DNA from: Tupaia tana
Taxonomy: Eukaryota > Chordata > Mammalia > Scandentia > Tupaiidae
Direction of reading: 5' to 3'
NCBI GenBank assembly: GCA_026018925.1
Contig: JAKSZU010000027.1
Span: 1,260,829 to 1,324,828 of the forward strand
Length of the DNA: 64,000 bases
Made by a program: the position numbers and the translations under genes. How positions within the stretch are numbered: position 1 is the first letter of the stretch; each line of letters opens with the position of its first letter. The notes beneath the pieces were generated by a model. The model saw only the letters and a list, made by a program, of their open reading frames with translations. It did not search any database and had not been told where the DNA came from. Positions 1-11,515 of the stretch are shown here, one piece after another.

Positions 1-979
1 CCTTCTTATTTCCTCTTTAGAAACACTGCAAGCCGAACATAAGATCTCTTCTGGGCGCTAGGTGTCCAGGTGCCTTGGCCATGACTCGAGCAGCAGTACT
101 GTGTCTGTGGCAAGCGTCTCTTTGTAGGGTTACCAGTTTTAAGAGCGTTAACAGTATAAAACAGCATTCCTGAGTGGGAGGTCGATCTTAACGTGACAGG
201 TGGGAGAATAACTCTGAATGACGATAATTCCCTTCCTGCTAATCTCACAGACTTGGTAAGAACGGAAACAGACTTCCTCTAAGTCATCTGTGTCTTCCCA
301 CGTCCTTCCCACTTGAGGGCCAGAAGGCAAATCACTTGGGAAACCCTGGTCAGGAGCCGTGACCTTCCTGGGGAGACAGAGCAACATCCAGGCGAGCGCT
401 CTTGAGGAGTGAGTCACCACGTTCTGCATCACGGCTCATCACTGTGCATGACAGGGCAGTAACTGCATCTTGTTTTCATCTTTTTTGACAGGGCCATGCC
501 ATGTGTAACCCCCCTGCCGTCTCCCAGTAAGCAAGGACTACAGGCACGCATCGCTTCCTCTGCCGGTTTAGGTTGGGCTGGGAATTAAGCACGGCCTCGT
601 GTGGCCTCAGCCCCCGAGAGGCAATGTTTTAGCTCTACATGCTACTGCAGATGGGCCCCTGGCCATTGTCCCAGCCCACATCTGCACACGGCTGCGGGGA
701 GCTGCCCGGAGGAAGGAGGCTGAGTCCCTCATCTTCTCCTAGGACCACAGCTACTTTGTGCTCCAGGTCTGACTAGAACATTCCTCAGGAAGGTGGGGCC
801 TGGCCTAAAGGACCCTGGACTTGCCACGTTGGGCAGAGGGGCCAGATGAGAAGCGTCAGGGAGCTCTAGGGGAGCTTGGTGCTGCGACACAGAGAAGGGG
901 ACTTGAGAGAGCAGACCCGAAGGGTTCTCTTAAGAAAAGTTTTCCAGAGCTCATTTGATTTCTGTGATTCTGAGGTTCT
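1..979. other. Unique sequence, no gene recognised
   Basis: Mixed composition with no repeat family, splice-bounded exon or RNA gene that I can support. Open frames here are short and lack recognisable domains. Confidence 0.6.
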
Positions 980-1170
980 TCAGCTTAAAAATGTGTCAAG
1001 CACGCTGCTCAGTTCTCTACATGTGTATGTCTTCTAATCTGTAAAGTAACCCTATGTTGTTCTGTAATTATCCTTATTTTACAGACGTGAAATTGAGGTC
1101 CAGAAAGGTAAAGCCACTGCTCAAGATCATGCATTATTACTAGGATTCACACTCAGGTCTTGGGCAAATC
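980..1170 (+). mobile_element. MIR SINE
   Basis: TATCCTTATTTTACAGACGT and GAAATTGAGGTCCAGAAAGG followed by AAGCCACTGCTCAAGATCAT fit the MIR consensus order, with a GGATTCACACTCAGG end. Confidence 0.85.
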
Positions 1171-1284
1171 ACTCAAGTGTAGAAGGTTATGGGGCAAGGC
1201 TCTGACCATGTCTCCTTCAGTGCCAGCTTCTCTCTCCTCCCTATTGGTGAGGAGACCTGCTGGTTCCCAGCTCCTGCTGCTGCT

Positions 1285-1532
1285 TTTAATTAAAGGTTTA
1301 TGCCATAGGGTGTGTGTGCCTGCCTGAGAGAGGCAGTGAGAAGGAGTGAGAAGTCAGCCCCTGGGGGGATGGCCATGCCACAATCCCTTCTCCTCCATTC
1401 TCCTCCTGGGGCCTCAGGCACTCACGCACACACGCCTGGTGTGATTTTCAAGCTGCCAGGTCTGGGTCTCAAACCGTGGTTGGCCGTGTGGGAGTCCAGC
1501 ACCCTAACTAGCATGCCGCCTGCTAGCCCACC
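1285..1532 (-). mobile_element. SINE-A, antisense, older subfamily
   Basis: GGTTTATGCCATAGGGTGTG, GGGGGGATGGCCATGCCACA and CCTGGTGTGATTTTCAAGCT are shared with other antisense copies. The head ends CATGCCGCCTGCTAGCCCA, closer to family B than to the young A copies. Confidence 0.85.
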
Positions 1533-3204
1533 CCTGGTTCTTTTCCAGCCTAAATGTGAGGTTAGAGCTCAGGGTGAATGTGAAATCGAGTTGGAATCCA
1601 CATAGTTATAGACAGTACATTATCAGCCCTTAGGATGGAAATTATTATTGTTACTCTCAATTTTGAAAAAACAAAACTTGCTACTAAACCTAAATGGGTT
1701 CATTCCCTGATGCACAGTAAGGCCAGAAGGCTGAGCACCAGGGTTACAGAGGAGACTGGGGTCACTCGGTCTTCTCAGTGCGTGCACCTGTGGGTAGACT
1801 TACACACCAGAGTTAGTACTAGGTGTAGGGTCAGGGCGACCACTGTCCAGTAAAGAGTAAAGCAGGACCGGGGTATACAAACAGTGCTGTAGCATATTGC
1901 TCTGAGCTACATCACAGCTAAAGGGTAGATACTTCTTATAAGATCAGTTAGGACAAGCTGGGTGAGTGAAGGCAGGTTATAGCAGTAGGTCTACCCAGAT
2001 CTGTTCCCGGCTTTTGGACTTCCTAGAAACTTCCCGCAGATTTAGTGTGAAACACAGTTATCCCACGGACGTGTTTCTTAAATGGTACTCGTAACAAATG
2101 ACAAACGCGATGTAACAAAACCTTGATAAAGCGTAATTGCCTGAACAGAATTAGTTCATTTTTTATTTTATGATCTCTTATGAGGCCTGAGTACGAGCGT
2201 TTTGAGAGACAAAGATGGGGCGTGGCTGCATGGGGGCTGTTCGGTGAGGAAGAGGAAGCAGAGGACTGCAGGACTTGAGTTAGAGGCGCTGAACTGGAGC
2301 AGTCGTATGGATAGACTTACCGAAAAAAATGATTTGTGACGGAAACTCTAGAAGTTAAGAAATAAATAAATAAAAATCCCGACAGCTGACAGCCTGGTCA
2401 AGGTGCTCATCTTGCTTTTAGAATACGGAGGACTCGGTATCGACTCTGAAGTGTGATTCCAAATGCCCTGGGGGGGAGCAAGTGGGTGGGGCAGGCGAAC
2501 AAGTTTGACCACTTGATGATGATTGGATGATGCTGGGTGATGGGTGCCTGGGTGTGTTTTATAGCCATATGTTATAGTTATGTATATAGCTATGTATCTA
2601 TGTAGTTGTTATGTTTGTTTGAAAATTTGTATGGTACAGATTTTTATTTTTGAAAAGAAACTGTTTCTTGTAGCCCACTAGTGCCATCTATGGATCATCC
2701 GTGGGAACTGTCTTTTAAGGAAGGAAAACTTGATGGCCAAAGGTCACACTGCAGAGTGAGGAAGTGTGAGCACCGGGCCCCTCAGGTACTCTGCAGGGTC
2801 ACACTGGGGGCAGGTGGTGGGCCGCTCCTACTGTTGGAGCAGAGGGTTGGGAAGAGCGTGAAATACTCACTTTCTGTCAGCTTTCATGTCTCGTGTCCAG
2901 ACACAGAGCTTGGTCTGGTGTGCTGCTGGTACTTACCACCTGCTCATGAGTAAAAGGGGTGACTCCTGGGGTGACAAAGCCACGGAGCAGCGATGGGCCC
3001 TGTCACGAAGCTCATGCAGCCTAGGCTCCCAAGTGATGATCCGGCCTTTGGGAGCCTGAAGTCCAAGACAAAGCATTGGCAGGTTGGTTTCCTCCTGAAA
3101 CCTTTTTCCTGGGCTCGCAAATGGCTATTTTCCCCATGTGTCTTCCCGTGGTCTTTGGGGAGGAGACATAATCCAGTGGGTAATAGTCGCATCCCACTTT
3201 CTTG
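1533..3204. other. Unique sequence, no gene recognised
   Basis: Nothing annotatable was found between the first SINE and a short MIR piece. Two short features are visible: a TATG-rich run near 2,565-2,610 and a TGATGATTGGATGATG cluster near 2,515. Confidence 0.55.
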
Positions 3205-3300
3205 GCTAGTGATAAAGCCAAGACTCGGAGACTCTCAGTACCCCAGTCTCATAACTTGGAAGTGGCATGGTCTGGATTTGAATCTGGAATGTTTACACTC
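3205..3300 (+). mobile_element. MIR SINE, 3' part
   Basis: AAGCCAAGACTCGGAGACTC and GGTCTGGATTTGAATCTGGA resemble the MIR 3' half. It is short and diverged. Confidence 0.5.
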
Positions 3301-3699
3301 TCCTCTCTCCTCTGCATGCTGATGTATTGTTTACCCCTTTGCTCATGACACGGATGTTGTTCCTGTCTGTGACCTCGCCTAAGCAGAGCTGGATGTGTGG
3401 GTGCTCAGGAAATGGTACCCAAATATTGCACTTCAACCTGCAGCGTGCTTTGAACTGGTTTGAAGGCTCACGCTCAGCAGACCAGCCCTGGTAACCAGCA
3501 GGTATTCAGCAAGGCCTCCCTGGATGATCTGTGTCTTAGGGGAACTGCAGACAGGGAGCTCCGAACTCACTTTCAGCCTTGCCGGTAAAGGACAAATTTT
3601 GAAATCTGTCAATGATAATAATATGAATAATGAAACTTCCTGTTCCAGGTGGACAGCACAGTGTTTACCTGTCTTTCCTTCTCAAATTCTATTAGAATA

Positions 3700-3885
3700 A
3701 ATGAAGATATATAAAAATCGAGTAAGATAACATATTTCCACTTTTGTATACACTCATTTAATACTCACAACAGACCTGAGAGGTAGTAATAGCTACATTT
3801 TAAATAGTGAAGTTAAATCCTAGACAGGTCACAGCTTACCCAAGGCAGAATGACGTGTCATCTGGGGGCTGGGCACCTCAGCCAG
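3700..3885 (+). mobile_element. MIR SINE
   Basis: CTCATTTAATACTCACAACA, GAGGTAGTAATAGCTACATT and CACAGCTTACCCAAGGCAG follow MIR order. Confidence 0.75.
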
Positions 3886-4939
3886 GCGCTAGGATCCTTC
3901 GCACAGAACTGCACTTGGTCGGAGATTCAGTTGTACAAGTTCAACCATCCTATCAGGCAAGCTTGGTTTCTAATTGCGATAGAATTGCTCGTAAGAGTAT
4001 GGTGAAACCACTTCATATATGATCTGCAATTCAAATGTCTGTTTCTATTTGCATTAGATCTCAGTTTATAAGGTGGGATGGATCCGACCTCACCACCCAT
4101 CCCTTCTCTCAGGCTCCTTCTAGAGGAGCAGAACTCTCCAGGGTGTCCGACTGATGCCTGAGGCTCCTTGAGCTGGCTATTTTAAATGGCTCTCTATTAC
4201 ATTTAGTATTAAGATGGTATCTATGTTTTGGTTGGGTGGGCTAAAATAATAATTAGGTTTGTACATAATTCTGAAACGTGTTTCACCTGATTGTTATCTA
4301 TTTGAAAGTGCGAAACGCTCGGTTTCTGAAACTGATAAGCAGAAACAGGTGAGCAGGTGTCTATGGGGACTTTGCCTTTGTCCTTGAGCTTAGAAAGGCT
4401 CAGGAACCACATTTTCAGATTATTCTAATAAAATGCAAGAGTTAGGAGTAGTCGTGCAATGAAGAAATATATCCAGTCCAGGGCTTTACTGACATCCTTG
4501 AACAAAAGTTTAATGACCTAAATCTGTTTAGAGAAAACTGAGCACAAACCCTTACGCTGGCTGAGGCAGAGCCCTTACATCTGTACGTGCAGATACAACC
4601 ACGGACTCCACAAATCCAACCAGGTTGAAGCACACCAACCAGGACCTGACCTGAGAATCACCAGATGTGGTACCCGGCGGGACACATTTGATGGCAGTAG
4701 GATTTGAATATGTTGACATTTAAAAATAACTTTCCCCATTTGCTCCAAGCTTTTTGTGGAATTTAAAATTTGTTTACATCTATTATAAAATTGGGGAATT
4801 AAAAAAACTTCTTGTTATTTTACTATACGCACATAATCTCTGCTCCTTTTTGGTTGTGTTCTCTATCATTCTCTCTATTCTTTGTTCTCTGAATGAGAAC
4901 ACCCACATATTCACATACATGCACCATTGATCACACACA
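3886..4939. other. Unique sequence, no gene recognised
   Basis: AT-rich intergenic-type sequence between a MIR and the CA-anchored duplication. No feature is supported. Confidence 0.55.
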
Positions 4940-5201
4940 CACACACACACACACACGTGTATAGTTGGGATTTTATTCCACATATATAGTAAGCTGTCTT
5001 TTTTTCTTTTAACATACAATGAGTTTATTTTATGGTGATAAACAGATGTAGCCAGTAAAAAGTGTCTATTTTCACACACACACACGTGTATAGTTGGGAT
5101 TTTATTCCACATATATTGTAAGCTGTCTTTTTTTCTTTTAACATACAATGAGTTTATTTTATGGTGATAAACAGACGTATCCAGTAAAAACTGTCTATTT
5201 T
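4940..5201. repeat. Two-copy tandem duplication, 129-bp unit, anchored on CA repeats
   Basis: Positions 4,956-5,072 and 5,085-5,201 are nearly identical, offset by 129 bp. Each copy starts with a (CA)n tract and CACGTGTATAGTTGGG and ends GTAAAAA(G/C)TGTCTATTTT. Only about four substitutions separate the copies apart from CA length. Slippage or unequal exchange between CA tracts is the likely origin. Confidence 0.92.
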
Positions 5202-5711
5202 CAAGGCCAGTCTATAAACAAACAGGCCCCCGTGTGAGACGAGGCGAGGCCCACGTCACCACCGGGTGTCCATGCAGCAGGACCACGGCCTCTGTAAGTG
5301 TGCTCTGACTCGCACACACGCTCGGTCCTCTCCGTGTGTGTTCGGAGCGTGGGTAGCTGGCTCACAGAGCCACCCAGGCTGCCCGGGTTAGGCGTGGGAT
5401 GAGTTCCTTGGGCCTGGGAGAGTGAGACTGTGAGATTGATACAGTGTAAGCCAGGCCCTCTGGAGACGTTGTCCTGCAGTTGTGCTGTATCTACCTGGGG
5501 TTCTTTTCCAATCCTTTAAGGTTAGGACATGCTTCAGACCCACATTCCTTTGGACTACTCTTCGCCTGACGGTGGGCGCACCTCCCAAGCTGCAGTGATG
5601 ATGTCTCGATTGCTTCTTAGAAGGAACCCTGCTCTCCCACAGGCCGCATCTCTAAAGGCATCGTGAGCTGCTTTAAAATCACAACAGGTAAAAAATAAAT
5701 GTTTAAATTTA

Positions 5712-5918
5712 AAAAATGGTATTTTATTTATTTTTTAAGAATTATTTTATTTAACTTTATTTATTCATTTATTTTAATTTGACCAGAGAGGGACAGAGCA
5801 AGAGACAGAGAGAAAAAGAGAGAAAGCAAGAAAGCAGGTCCTCAGGCCCAGGCCTCAAACCACGGTTGCCCTTGGGATATTCCAGCGCTCTTAACCACCC
5901 TGCCACCTGCCGGCCCCA
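5712..5918 (-). mobile_element. SINE-B, antisense
   Basis: A T/A-rich tail on the left, then TTAATTTGACCAGAGAGGGA, a GA-rich tract, GCCTCAAACCACGGTTGCCC and a head ending GCCACCTGCCGGCCCC. Confidence 0.87.
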
Positions 5919-6948
5919 AAACTGGCATTTTAACACTCAGCGTGATAACCTTTGCTCTTTCGAAGTCACTTTCAGCACGATCACTCGCCTATCTTTTATT
6001 ATCTACCACGGATCAAAATGCTACCTGTAATGTCCCCTGAGGGCAGAGATGGCAAACGAGGGGGCCGTGACAGGAGCTGTCCCTGTGAGCACTGGTAATG
6101 AGCAGGTGAGCGGTTCTGTCCAGAGCTGAGAAACAGTCATTAAGCTAAAAGTTACTCTGCATTTCGTTATCACTGTGCACCAGCAACCCTAAATGCAGGT
6201 GATAAAGTCCTTCCTCATGACTCAGCTGCCAGCTCCACCCACTCTCACTGTGGAACTTGGCGTGGGACTCTCCGCCCAGCGCAGGAAGCGCACTCGGGCG
6301 CGGCGGTGCCTCTGGACGAGGGTATTACAGATGCCGGATCCTGCTGTCCAGGCAGCCAGGAGCTCATGTAGCTGTTAGATCGATAACAATTAAGTAATTA
6401 AAAGAATCCACTTCTCCAGTCACGTTTTAGGAAGAGTTTGTTAGCTCCACGTAGGTAGTGGCCACCATATTGGACACTGAAGACACAGAGTGTCGGCGTC
6501 ACTGCAGAAAATCCTACACAGTGGGTCAGGAGAAGGACGAGGAAGTCTTTCTCTGCTCAGAAGTGACGTTCTGGGCGATGAGAGTCAAGTGCTCTGGGTA
6601 GAGAAGGTCAGCCTTCTGTGACCCAGGCCGGACTGGTTGGAGGTTGAGACAGAGGAGACCAGGGAGGCCTCCCGGGTGGAAGGGAGCAGGAAGATGGGAC
6701 AAGGAAGTGGGGACTGTTGGCTGGGAATACCTGTTCTCAAAGCATCAGCCTTGAGTCACTTCTTCCTCCGACTTCCAGAGCTCCAACCAAGCCCCTGACT
6801 CATTCGATTGCGTGCCTGCCAGAGGTGCTGCCCTGCAGGGTGCCGATGTTCTGGTGTGGGCTGTTCTCTGGGTCTAACTTTGGAATGCTACAGAACAGAG
6901 CCAAAGTTTCCCCCGGTGCTAATATCAGCCCATTCTCTCTCATCTAGA
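5919..6948. other. Unique sequence, no gene recognised
   Basis: A GC-rich patch at 6,230-6,370 has a short open frame without recognised domains. Otherwise nothing is supported. Confidence 0.5.
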
Positions 6949-7068
6949 GCAGCTTGTTCTCAAACTGTGGTCCTTGGATCAGCAGTATTAGCATCGCCTA
7001 GAAAACTGTTAGTAATGCAGACCCTTGGGCCCCACCCTGACTCCTGTATCAGACCTTCTGGTTCTTAC
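6949..7068. mobile_element. MER5-like hAT element fragment
   Basis: GCTTGTTCTCAAACTGTGGT, CAGCAGTATTAGCATCGCCT, GTAATGCAGACCCTTGGGCC and GTATCAGACCTTCTGG resemble one half of a MER5-type non-autonomous hAT-Charlie transposon. Confidence 0.7.
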
Positions 7069-7189
7069 TCAAAGTCTTTGGGAAAAAAAATAAAATCCCC
7101 TAAAGCTACGCCCCTTAGATCTAACCAGCTTTCTGTTTTGGAATTTGTAGAAATTTCAGAACCTTTTTTCCTTTCTTTTTTTTTCCTTT

Positions 7190-7463
7190 TTTCTTTTTTC
7201 TTTTTTTTCTTTGGAGAGGTTTTTGCTATAGGGCGCATGTGCTTGCCAGAAAGACACAGAGAGACAGAGAGACAGAAAGCGAGAGATCACTCCCCAGGGG
7301 GGATGGCCATGCTGCAATCTCTTCTCCTTCATTCTCCTCTCGGGATATTTGGCACGCACGCACATGCGTCTGGCATGAATTTAAGCCACAGGGTCCGAGA
7401 CTCACACCGTGGTCAACTACATGAGAGTCCAGTGACATAGCCATTACACCAACTGCTGGTCCC
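7190..7463 (-). mobile_element. SINE-A, antisense
   Basis: T-rich tract, GAGAGGTTTTTGCTATAGGG, GACAGAGAGACAGAAAGCGA, GGGGGGATGGCCATGC and a head ending CAACTGCTGGTCCC. It is full length with modest divergence. The T/C-rich sequence from 7,161 is its degenerate poly(A) on the minus strand. Confidence 0.9.
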
Positions 7464-8123
7464 ACAATTTTTTTCTTCTTTGAGTGTACCTCCACAACTT
7501 TAACTTGGAGCACACAAAGGAATATCTAATAAATTGAACACACGAAATGCTTCTCTATCTTCACCCATTGCAAAAGCTGTTCATACAAAAATAAAGATTT
7601 AAGATGTTTTTATTCACATAGGAAATGCATGGTAATGTGCAGAGCTGCAGATAGCAATGAAGACCAAGGTCTTGCAAACGTTTGTACTCACAGGATATAC
7701 AGATACTTCGTAAGATTTAAGGAAACGAAGAAGAAAGAAAACAGGGCGGGGAAGCACGGACCTCAGAGACCCAGCACCACCTGCTGTCCGGCCTGTGTAC
7801 CTTCCTGTCAGCCGCTCCACTACTCACCCCTCCAACGACGGCCCTCACCCTGGACACACAGGCTCTCCCAGCAGGCCTGCCCCTGGCGTCCGGTGCGTAA
7901 CCATCGACTGCTGCGTCAAAGAGCTAAGTCACACAAAAGTTCTACTTTTAGATGTTTCCATCGTGGCTGTACTTCCCCTCATTGGACTGTTTTGGTCATT
8001 AAATGAATTACTCATAAAGTGTTTAGAAGTATGCATTGGCAATTTGTAAGTGCAACAGAACTACAATTTTAATACATTTCAATAGTTACGTATTTATTAT
8101 GATGTGCAATAAAAACAACTGGC

Positions 8124-8270
8124 AGGGCTGACAGGTGGGGTGGTGGTTAAGAGTGCTGGACTCTTACATGGTTGACCTCGGTTCAAGTCTCAGACCTGGC
8201 TTTCTCACTTTCCCTTTCTCTTTCTGTCTCTCTCTAGTCAAATTTTTAAAAAATGATAATAAAAAAATTA
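8124..8270 (+). mobile_element. SINE-B, sense
   Basis: Short tRNA-headed SINE: GGGCTGACAGGTGGGGTGGT, GGTTAAGAGTGCTGGACTCT, B-box-like CGGTTCAAGTCTC, a CT-rich tract, then CTCTAGTCAAATTTTTAAAA and an A-rich end. Confidence 0.88.
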
Positions 8271-8441
8271 ATTAAATAATTCTTTTAAAAAAACCTAGAC
8301 ATGATTTTAAAATATTTTTACTTAAAATGAGGCTAAGTAAAGGATAATGAGTTGATTTCAAGACACATATTAAGTAAATTCTAGTATAGGAAGTATACAG
8401 AAATGTGATAGTAAAAGGTAAGTAATTAGATTCAAGAAATA

Positions 8442-8571
8442 TAAGGGGTCTTCAAAAAGTTCATGGAAAGTGTGTATTATTTAAAAAAACATGAATTTAT
8501 TTCAATTTTTGTACCAAAATAAATTTATATTTGAATCCCATTTTCCACGGAATTTTAGAGGTTCCCCTCAA
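8442..8571. mobile_element. Mariner-like MITE with GGGGTCTTCAAAAAGTTCATGG terminus
   Basis: The left end GGGGTCTTCAAAAAGTTCAT is mirrored at the right by CCACGGAATTTTAGAGGTTC ending CCCC. An internal TTTGTACCAAAATAAATTT block is shared with the copy near 16.3 kb. Structure and size (130 bp) fit a non-autonomous mariner of the Hsmar2 type. That family name is from memory. Confidence 0.65.
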
Positions 8572-9542
8572 AATAATAAAAAATAAGATAATATCTAGGG
8601 TAATAACCAAATCTGTTTTTAGGAAGATTTTGTGGAGCTACAGGGTCCCCTGGCATGCAGGACGTTGTGCTAAAATGGGGAGCAGCTCTGAGCAGGCCAG
8701 GGTGACTGTCACCCCACCTGTGATGACACCCTGGAGTTGACCTCGCGGTGTTCCTCTCAGTGGGGCCCCCAGCCCCCTGCTTCTGAAGAGCTGTACGTGA
8801 GTGGACTCCAGGCCAGCCTCTGCCGCTGACATGCCTGTAAGTCTAAGCAAGCATCTTTGGCTTCTGTCTGTCTGAAGTTCTTAGTCTGTGAAAGAAGTGT
8901 TTGGAATAAATCTCTTCCAGAACTGGGATTCTTCATTGCAAGCACACTACGTATATTGTTACTGCTAAAACCCCAGTCAGTGCCCACTGCCGTCCTGGGT
9001 AAGGAAAGAACAATAAGAAGCATGCGGTATGTTTATTTTCCTAGTTCTCACTCACATCTGAGGCAGGGGAGTAAAAGAAAAGAAGTCTTCTTCCTTTCTT
9101 CGGCTCACAACTGACCACAAACCTGACACAAAATGACTCTCCCAAACAGAACCCTCTGGAGAAGCCTGAATAATGTGTGTGGGCTGAGAATCGGGCAGAA
9201 AACAGACTTTCGAACAGGCCCAAACACACATGTTTCTGTAAGAAGCACCTACACAATTTGCTAAGGCAAGAGATGTTTATGAGGTCCGGAAATACAGGTT
9301 GCTGTAACTGTGGTTGTGTTTGGATGTTGAGAAAGAACTAGGATAGATAAGCTACTTCGCGGATTAAGAAACTCTTCTCTGGAGCCTCATTTCTCTTCAC
9401 CAAATGACCTTTCAGAGTTGACAGTGCGCCAAGCCTCAGACAAGTTATGTTACTGACCATCTGTTTTTATATGTCTAAAATCGTCTTACAGTCAGGTAAG
9501 AAAAGCTGTCTCACACGAATTATTCATACATATTTTTTCCAG

Positions 9543-9600
9543 AATCAACTTAATGAAACAAATATCTATTAAGTGCTGATTATGAGCTCAGCTCTGTGAA
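9543..9600 (+). mobile_element. MIR/L2-like fragment
   Basis: AACAAATATCTATTAAGTGC and TGATTATGAGCTCAGCTCTG resemble the MIR/L2 terminal segment. Only about 55 bp is recognisable. Confidence 0.45.
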
Positions 9601-9973
9601 GTCGCGAGGCGGCAATAAGGTCTCAGCTGCCGGGAGCCTTGTCTGAGGGAAGCGTGACCGAAATCCAGACACACACGTGTGCTGTGCTGCCACGGACGGG
9701 CGCCTGTGCTTTCTAAGAGGAAGAGGGGTTTGCTTTGCATGAAATATGGTGGGTAGGAATGAGACTTTGGGTGCTGGCAAGTCTAAGAAAAGTTTCTTGG
9801 CGGAGAACACACTCTCAGGAGTACTGTCTTTTTTCATAATAAGCCTCTTCTAAAACTGGTAATGCTCAGACTTCCTCCAGACAGCATTCTCTCTAATTAT
9901 AGCTTCCCTGAGTCATTGGAGGTTTTTAGAACCAGACTGTTGAGAGAGAGATAGACTATAAATTTATCCCAGT

Positions 9974-10045
9974 GGGGGTATAGCTCAGGGGTAGAGCATT
10001 TGACTGCAGATCAAGAGGTCCCTGGTTCAAATCCAGGTGCCCCCT
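9974..10045 (+). tRNA. tRNA-Cys (anticodon GCA), intact
   Basis: This 72-nt sequence folds as a canonical cytosine-GCA cysteine tRNA, the adaptor that decodes UGC and UGU in cytosolic translation. The acceptor stem GGGGGTA pairs fully with TGCCCCC (one U-G wobble). The D arm is GCTC/GAGC with the AGGGGTA loop. The anticodon stem TTTGA/TCAAG encloses the loop CTGCAGA, with the anticodon GCA at 10,006-10,008. The T arm is CCTGG-TTCAAAT-CCAGG. The discriminator base is T. CCA is not encoded, as expected in eukaryotes. The Pol III A box (from about 9,981) and B box (GGTTCAAATCC, about 10,024-10,034) are internal. There is no intron. Every stem position is compatible with function, so I read it as a real gene rather than a SINE head. 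Confidence 0.95.
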
Positions 10046-10056
10046 ATGCATTTCTG

Positions 10057-10061
10057 TTTTT
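10057..10061 (+). terminator. Pol III T-run terminator of first tRNA-Cys
   Basis: A run of five T residues starts 11 nt after the discriminator base. Runs of four or more T on the coding strand are the standard RNA polymerase III stop signal, and this one supports a functional transcription unit. Confidence 0.75.
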
Positions 10062-10109
10062 AATTTAGAAGAATATGGATCGGCTGTGAATGTATTATCT
10101 CCTGTGACT

Positions 10110-10345
10110 TATAATAACTAATATTCCTGCATTCTTAATGTATATACCAGGCTCCAGTCCAAGCTCTTCACATTCATTATCTTCTTCATTTCTCACCAAG
10201 GTTTTACAAGACACACATTATCAATGCTTCAGTTTTTAAGAGACAGACTCAGAGATGCTCAATAATTAGTTCAAGGTCAAAATCTAGAAAGGGCAGGTTC
10301 AGGATTTGAACTGAGAACATACACTCTTAATGACTTCAGAATATT
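10110..10345 (+). mobile_element. MIR SINE, near full length
   Basis: Core sequence, CTCTTCACATTCATTATCTT, GAGACAGACTCAGAGATGCT, AGTTCAAGGTCAAAATCTAG and AGGATTTGAACTGAGAACAT are all present in consensus order. It begins 65 bp after the first tRNA-Cys. Confidence 0.88.
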
Positions 10346-10693
10346 ACCCTCTTGCTCTCCTAATGTTTAAGGCTTTATGATAAAGCATCCTACTTAGCAA
10401 TACTCCCAAGGACCTAAGATTGTCCATCAAGTTTTAGACCCTTTGGCTATAGGAAAACCCAGCCGCTGAAGGACTGCTCACGCTCCACAGTGCCCTGGTG
10501 AAAGACGGGCCGAGTCTATCCACAGACTACTGCTGGGGTAAAGAAACTGGCCTGGAGTTCAGGGAACGCCTTCTCTGGGCTTCCTGACGTTCCCGTTACC
10601 TCCCATCCCTAGTTACTGACTGCAGTTGAGCGTCCCCGCTTTCTGATCGTTCCTTTAGGACTTAGCGTGGGGCAGCCCCAGCACAGGCAGCCC

Positions 10694-11515
10694 TATGCCG
10701 TACACCTGTCTGCCCGACCACCCCGGGCAAAGCCCGAACCCAGTGTGAGAGGGTGAGTGAGTGAGTGAGTGAGTGAGTGAGGCACAGCCCTGCCCTCCGC
10801 CGTACACCTGTCTGCCCGACCACCCCGGGCAAAGCCCGAACCCAGTGTGAGAGAGAGAGTGAGTGAGTGAGGCACAGCCCTGCCCTCCGCCGTACACCTG
10901 TCTGCCCGACCACCCCGGGCAAAGCCCGAACCCAGCGTGAGAGGGTGAGTGAGTGTGTGAGGCACAGCCCTGCCCTCCGCCATACACCTGTCTGCCCGAC
11001 CACCCCGGGCAAAGCCCGAACCCAGCGTGAGAGAGTGAGTGAGTGAGTGAGGCACAGCCCTGCCCTCTGCCGTACACCTGTCTGCCCGACCACCCCGGGC
11101 AAAGCCTGAACCCAGCGTGAGAGGGTGAGTGAGTGAGTGAGTGAGTGAGGCACAGCCCTGCCCTCTGCCGTACACCTGTCTGCCCGACCACCCCGGGCAA
11201 AGCCCGAGCCCAGCGTGAGAGGGTGAGTGAGTGAGTGAGTGAGTGAGGCACAGCCCTGCCCTCCGCCGTACACCTGTCTGCCCGACCACCCCGGGCAAAG
11301 CCTGAACCCAGTGTGAGAGAGAGAGTGAGTGTGTGAGGCACAGCCCTGCCCTCCGCCGTACACCTGTCTGCCCGACCACCCCGGGCAAAGCCTGAACCCA
11401 GCATGAGTGAGTGAGTGAGTGAGTGAGGCACAGCCCTGCCCTCCGCCGTACACCTGTCTGCCCGACCACCCCCGGGCAAAGCCTGAACCCAGCATGAGCG
11501 AGGCACAGCCCTGCC
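10694..11515. repeat. Complex minisatellite, 9 units of about 87-105 bp with internal (GTGA)n
   Basis: Nine units share a core that starts CGTACACCTGTCTGCCCGAC, continues through CACCCCGGGCAAAGCC, and ends GAGGCACAGCCCTGCCCTC. Between the two constant parts lies a variable GAGA/(GTGA)n tract of about 10 to 35 bp, which explains the unequal unit lengths. The last unit (from about 11,448) has an extra C in the CCCCGGG run and almost no GTGA tract. The array begins about 650 bp after the first tRNA-Cys gene. Long minus-strand open frames here (Thr/His/Ser-rich) are by-products of the repeat. Confidence 0.93.

Larger units (their letters stand above)
7464..9542. other. Mostly unique sequence around one SINE-B and one MITE
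   Basis: Outside 8,124-8,270 and 8,442-8,571 I recognise nothing. A frame at 7,629-8,006 is Arg/Pro/His-rich and has no identifiable domain. Confidence 0.5.

Noticed and set aside
2993-3322. Frame of 109 codons starting GPVTKLMQPRL as a gene
   Set aside because: No recognisable domain, no splice or promoter context, and overlapping frames of similar size on the other strand.
7156-7513. Frames inside SINE-A copies encoding Arg/Ser-rich peptides
   Set aside because: The same peptides recur at every SINE-A copy (for example near 27.4 and 49.8 kb), so they are repeat translations.
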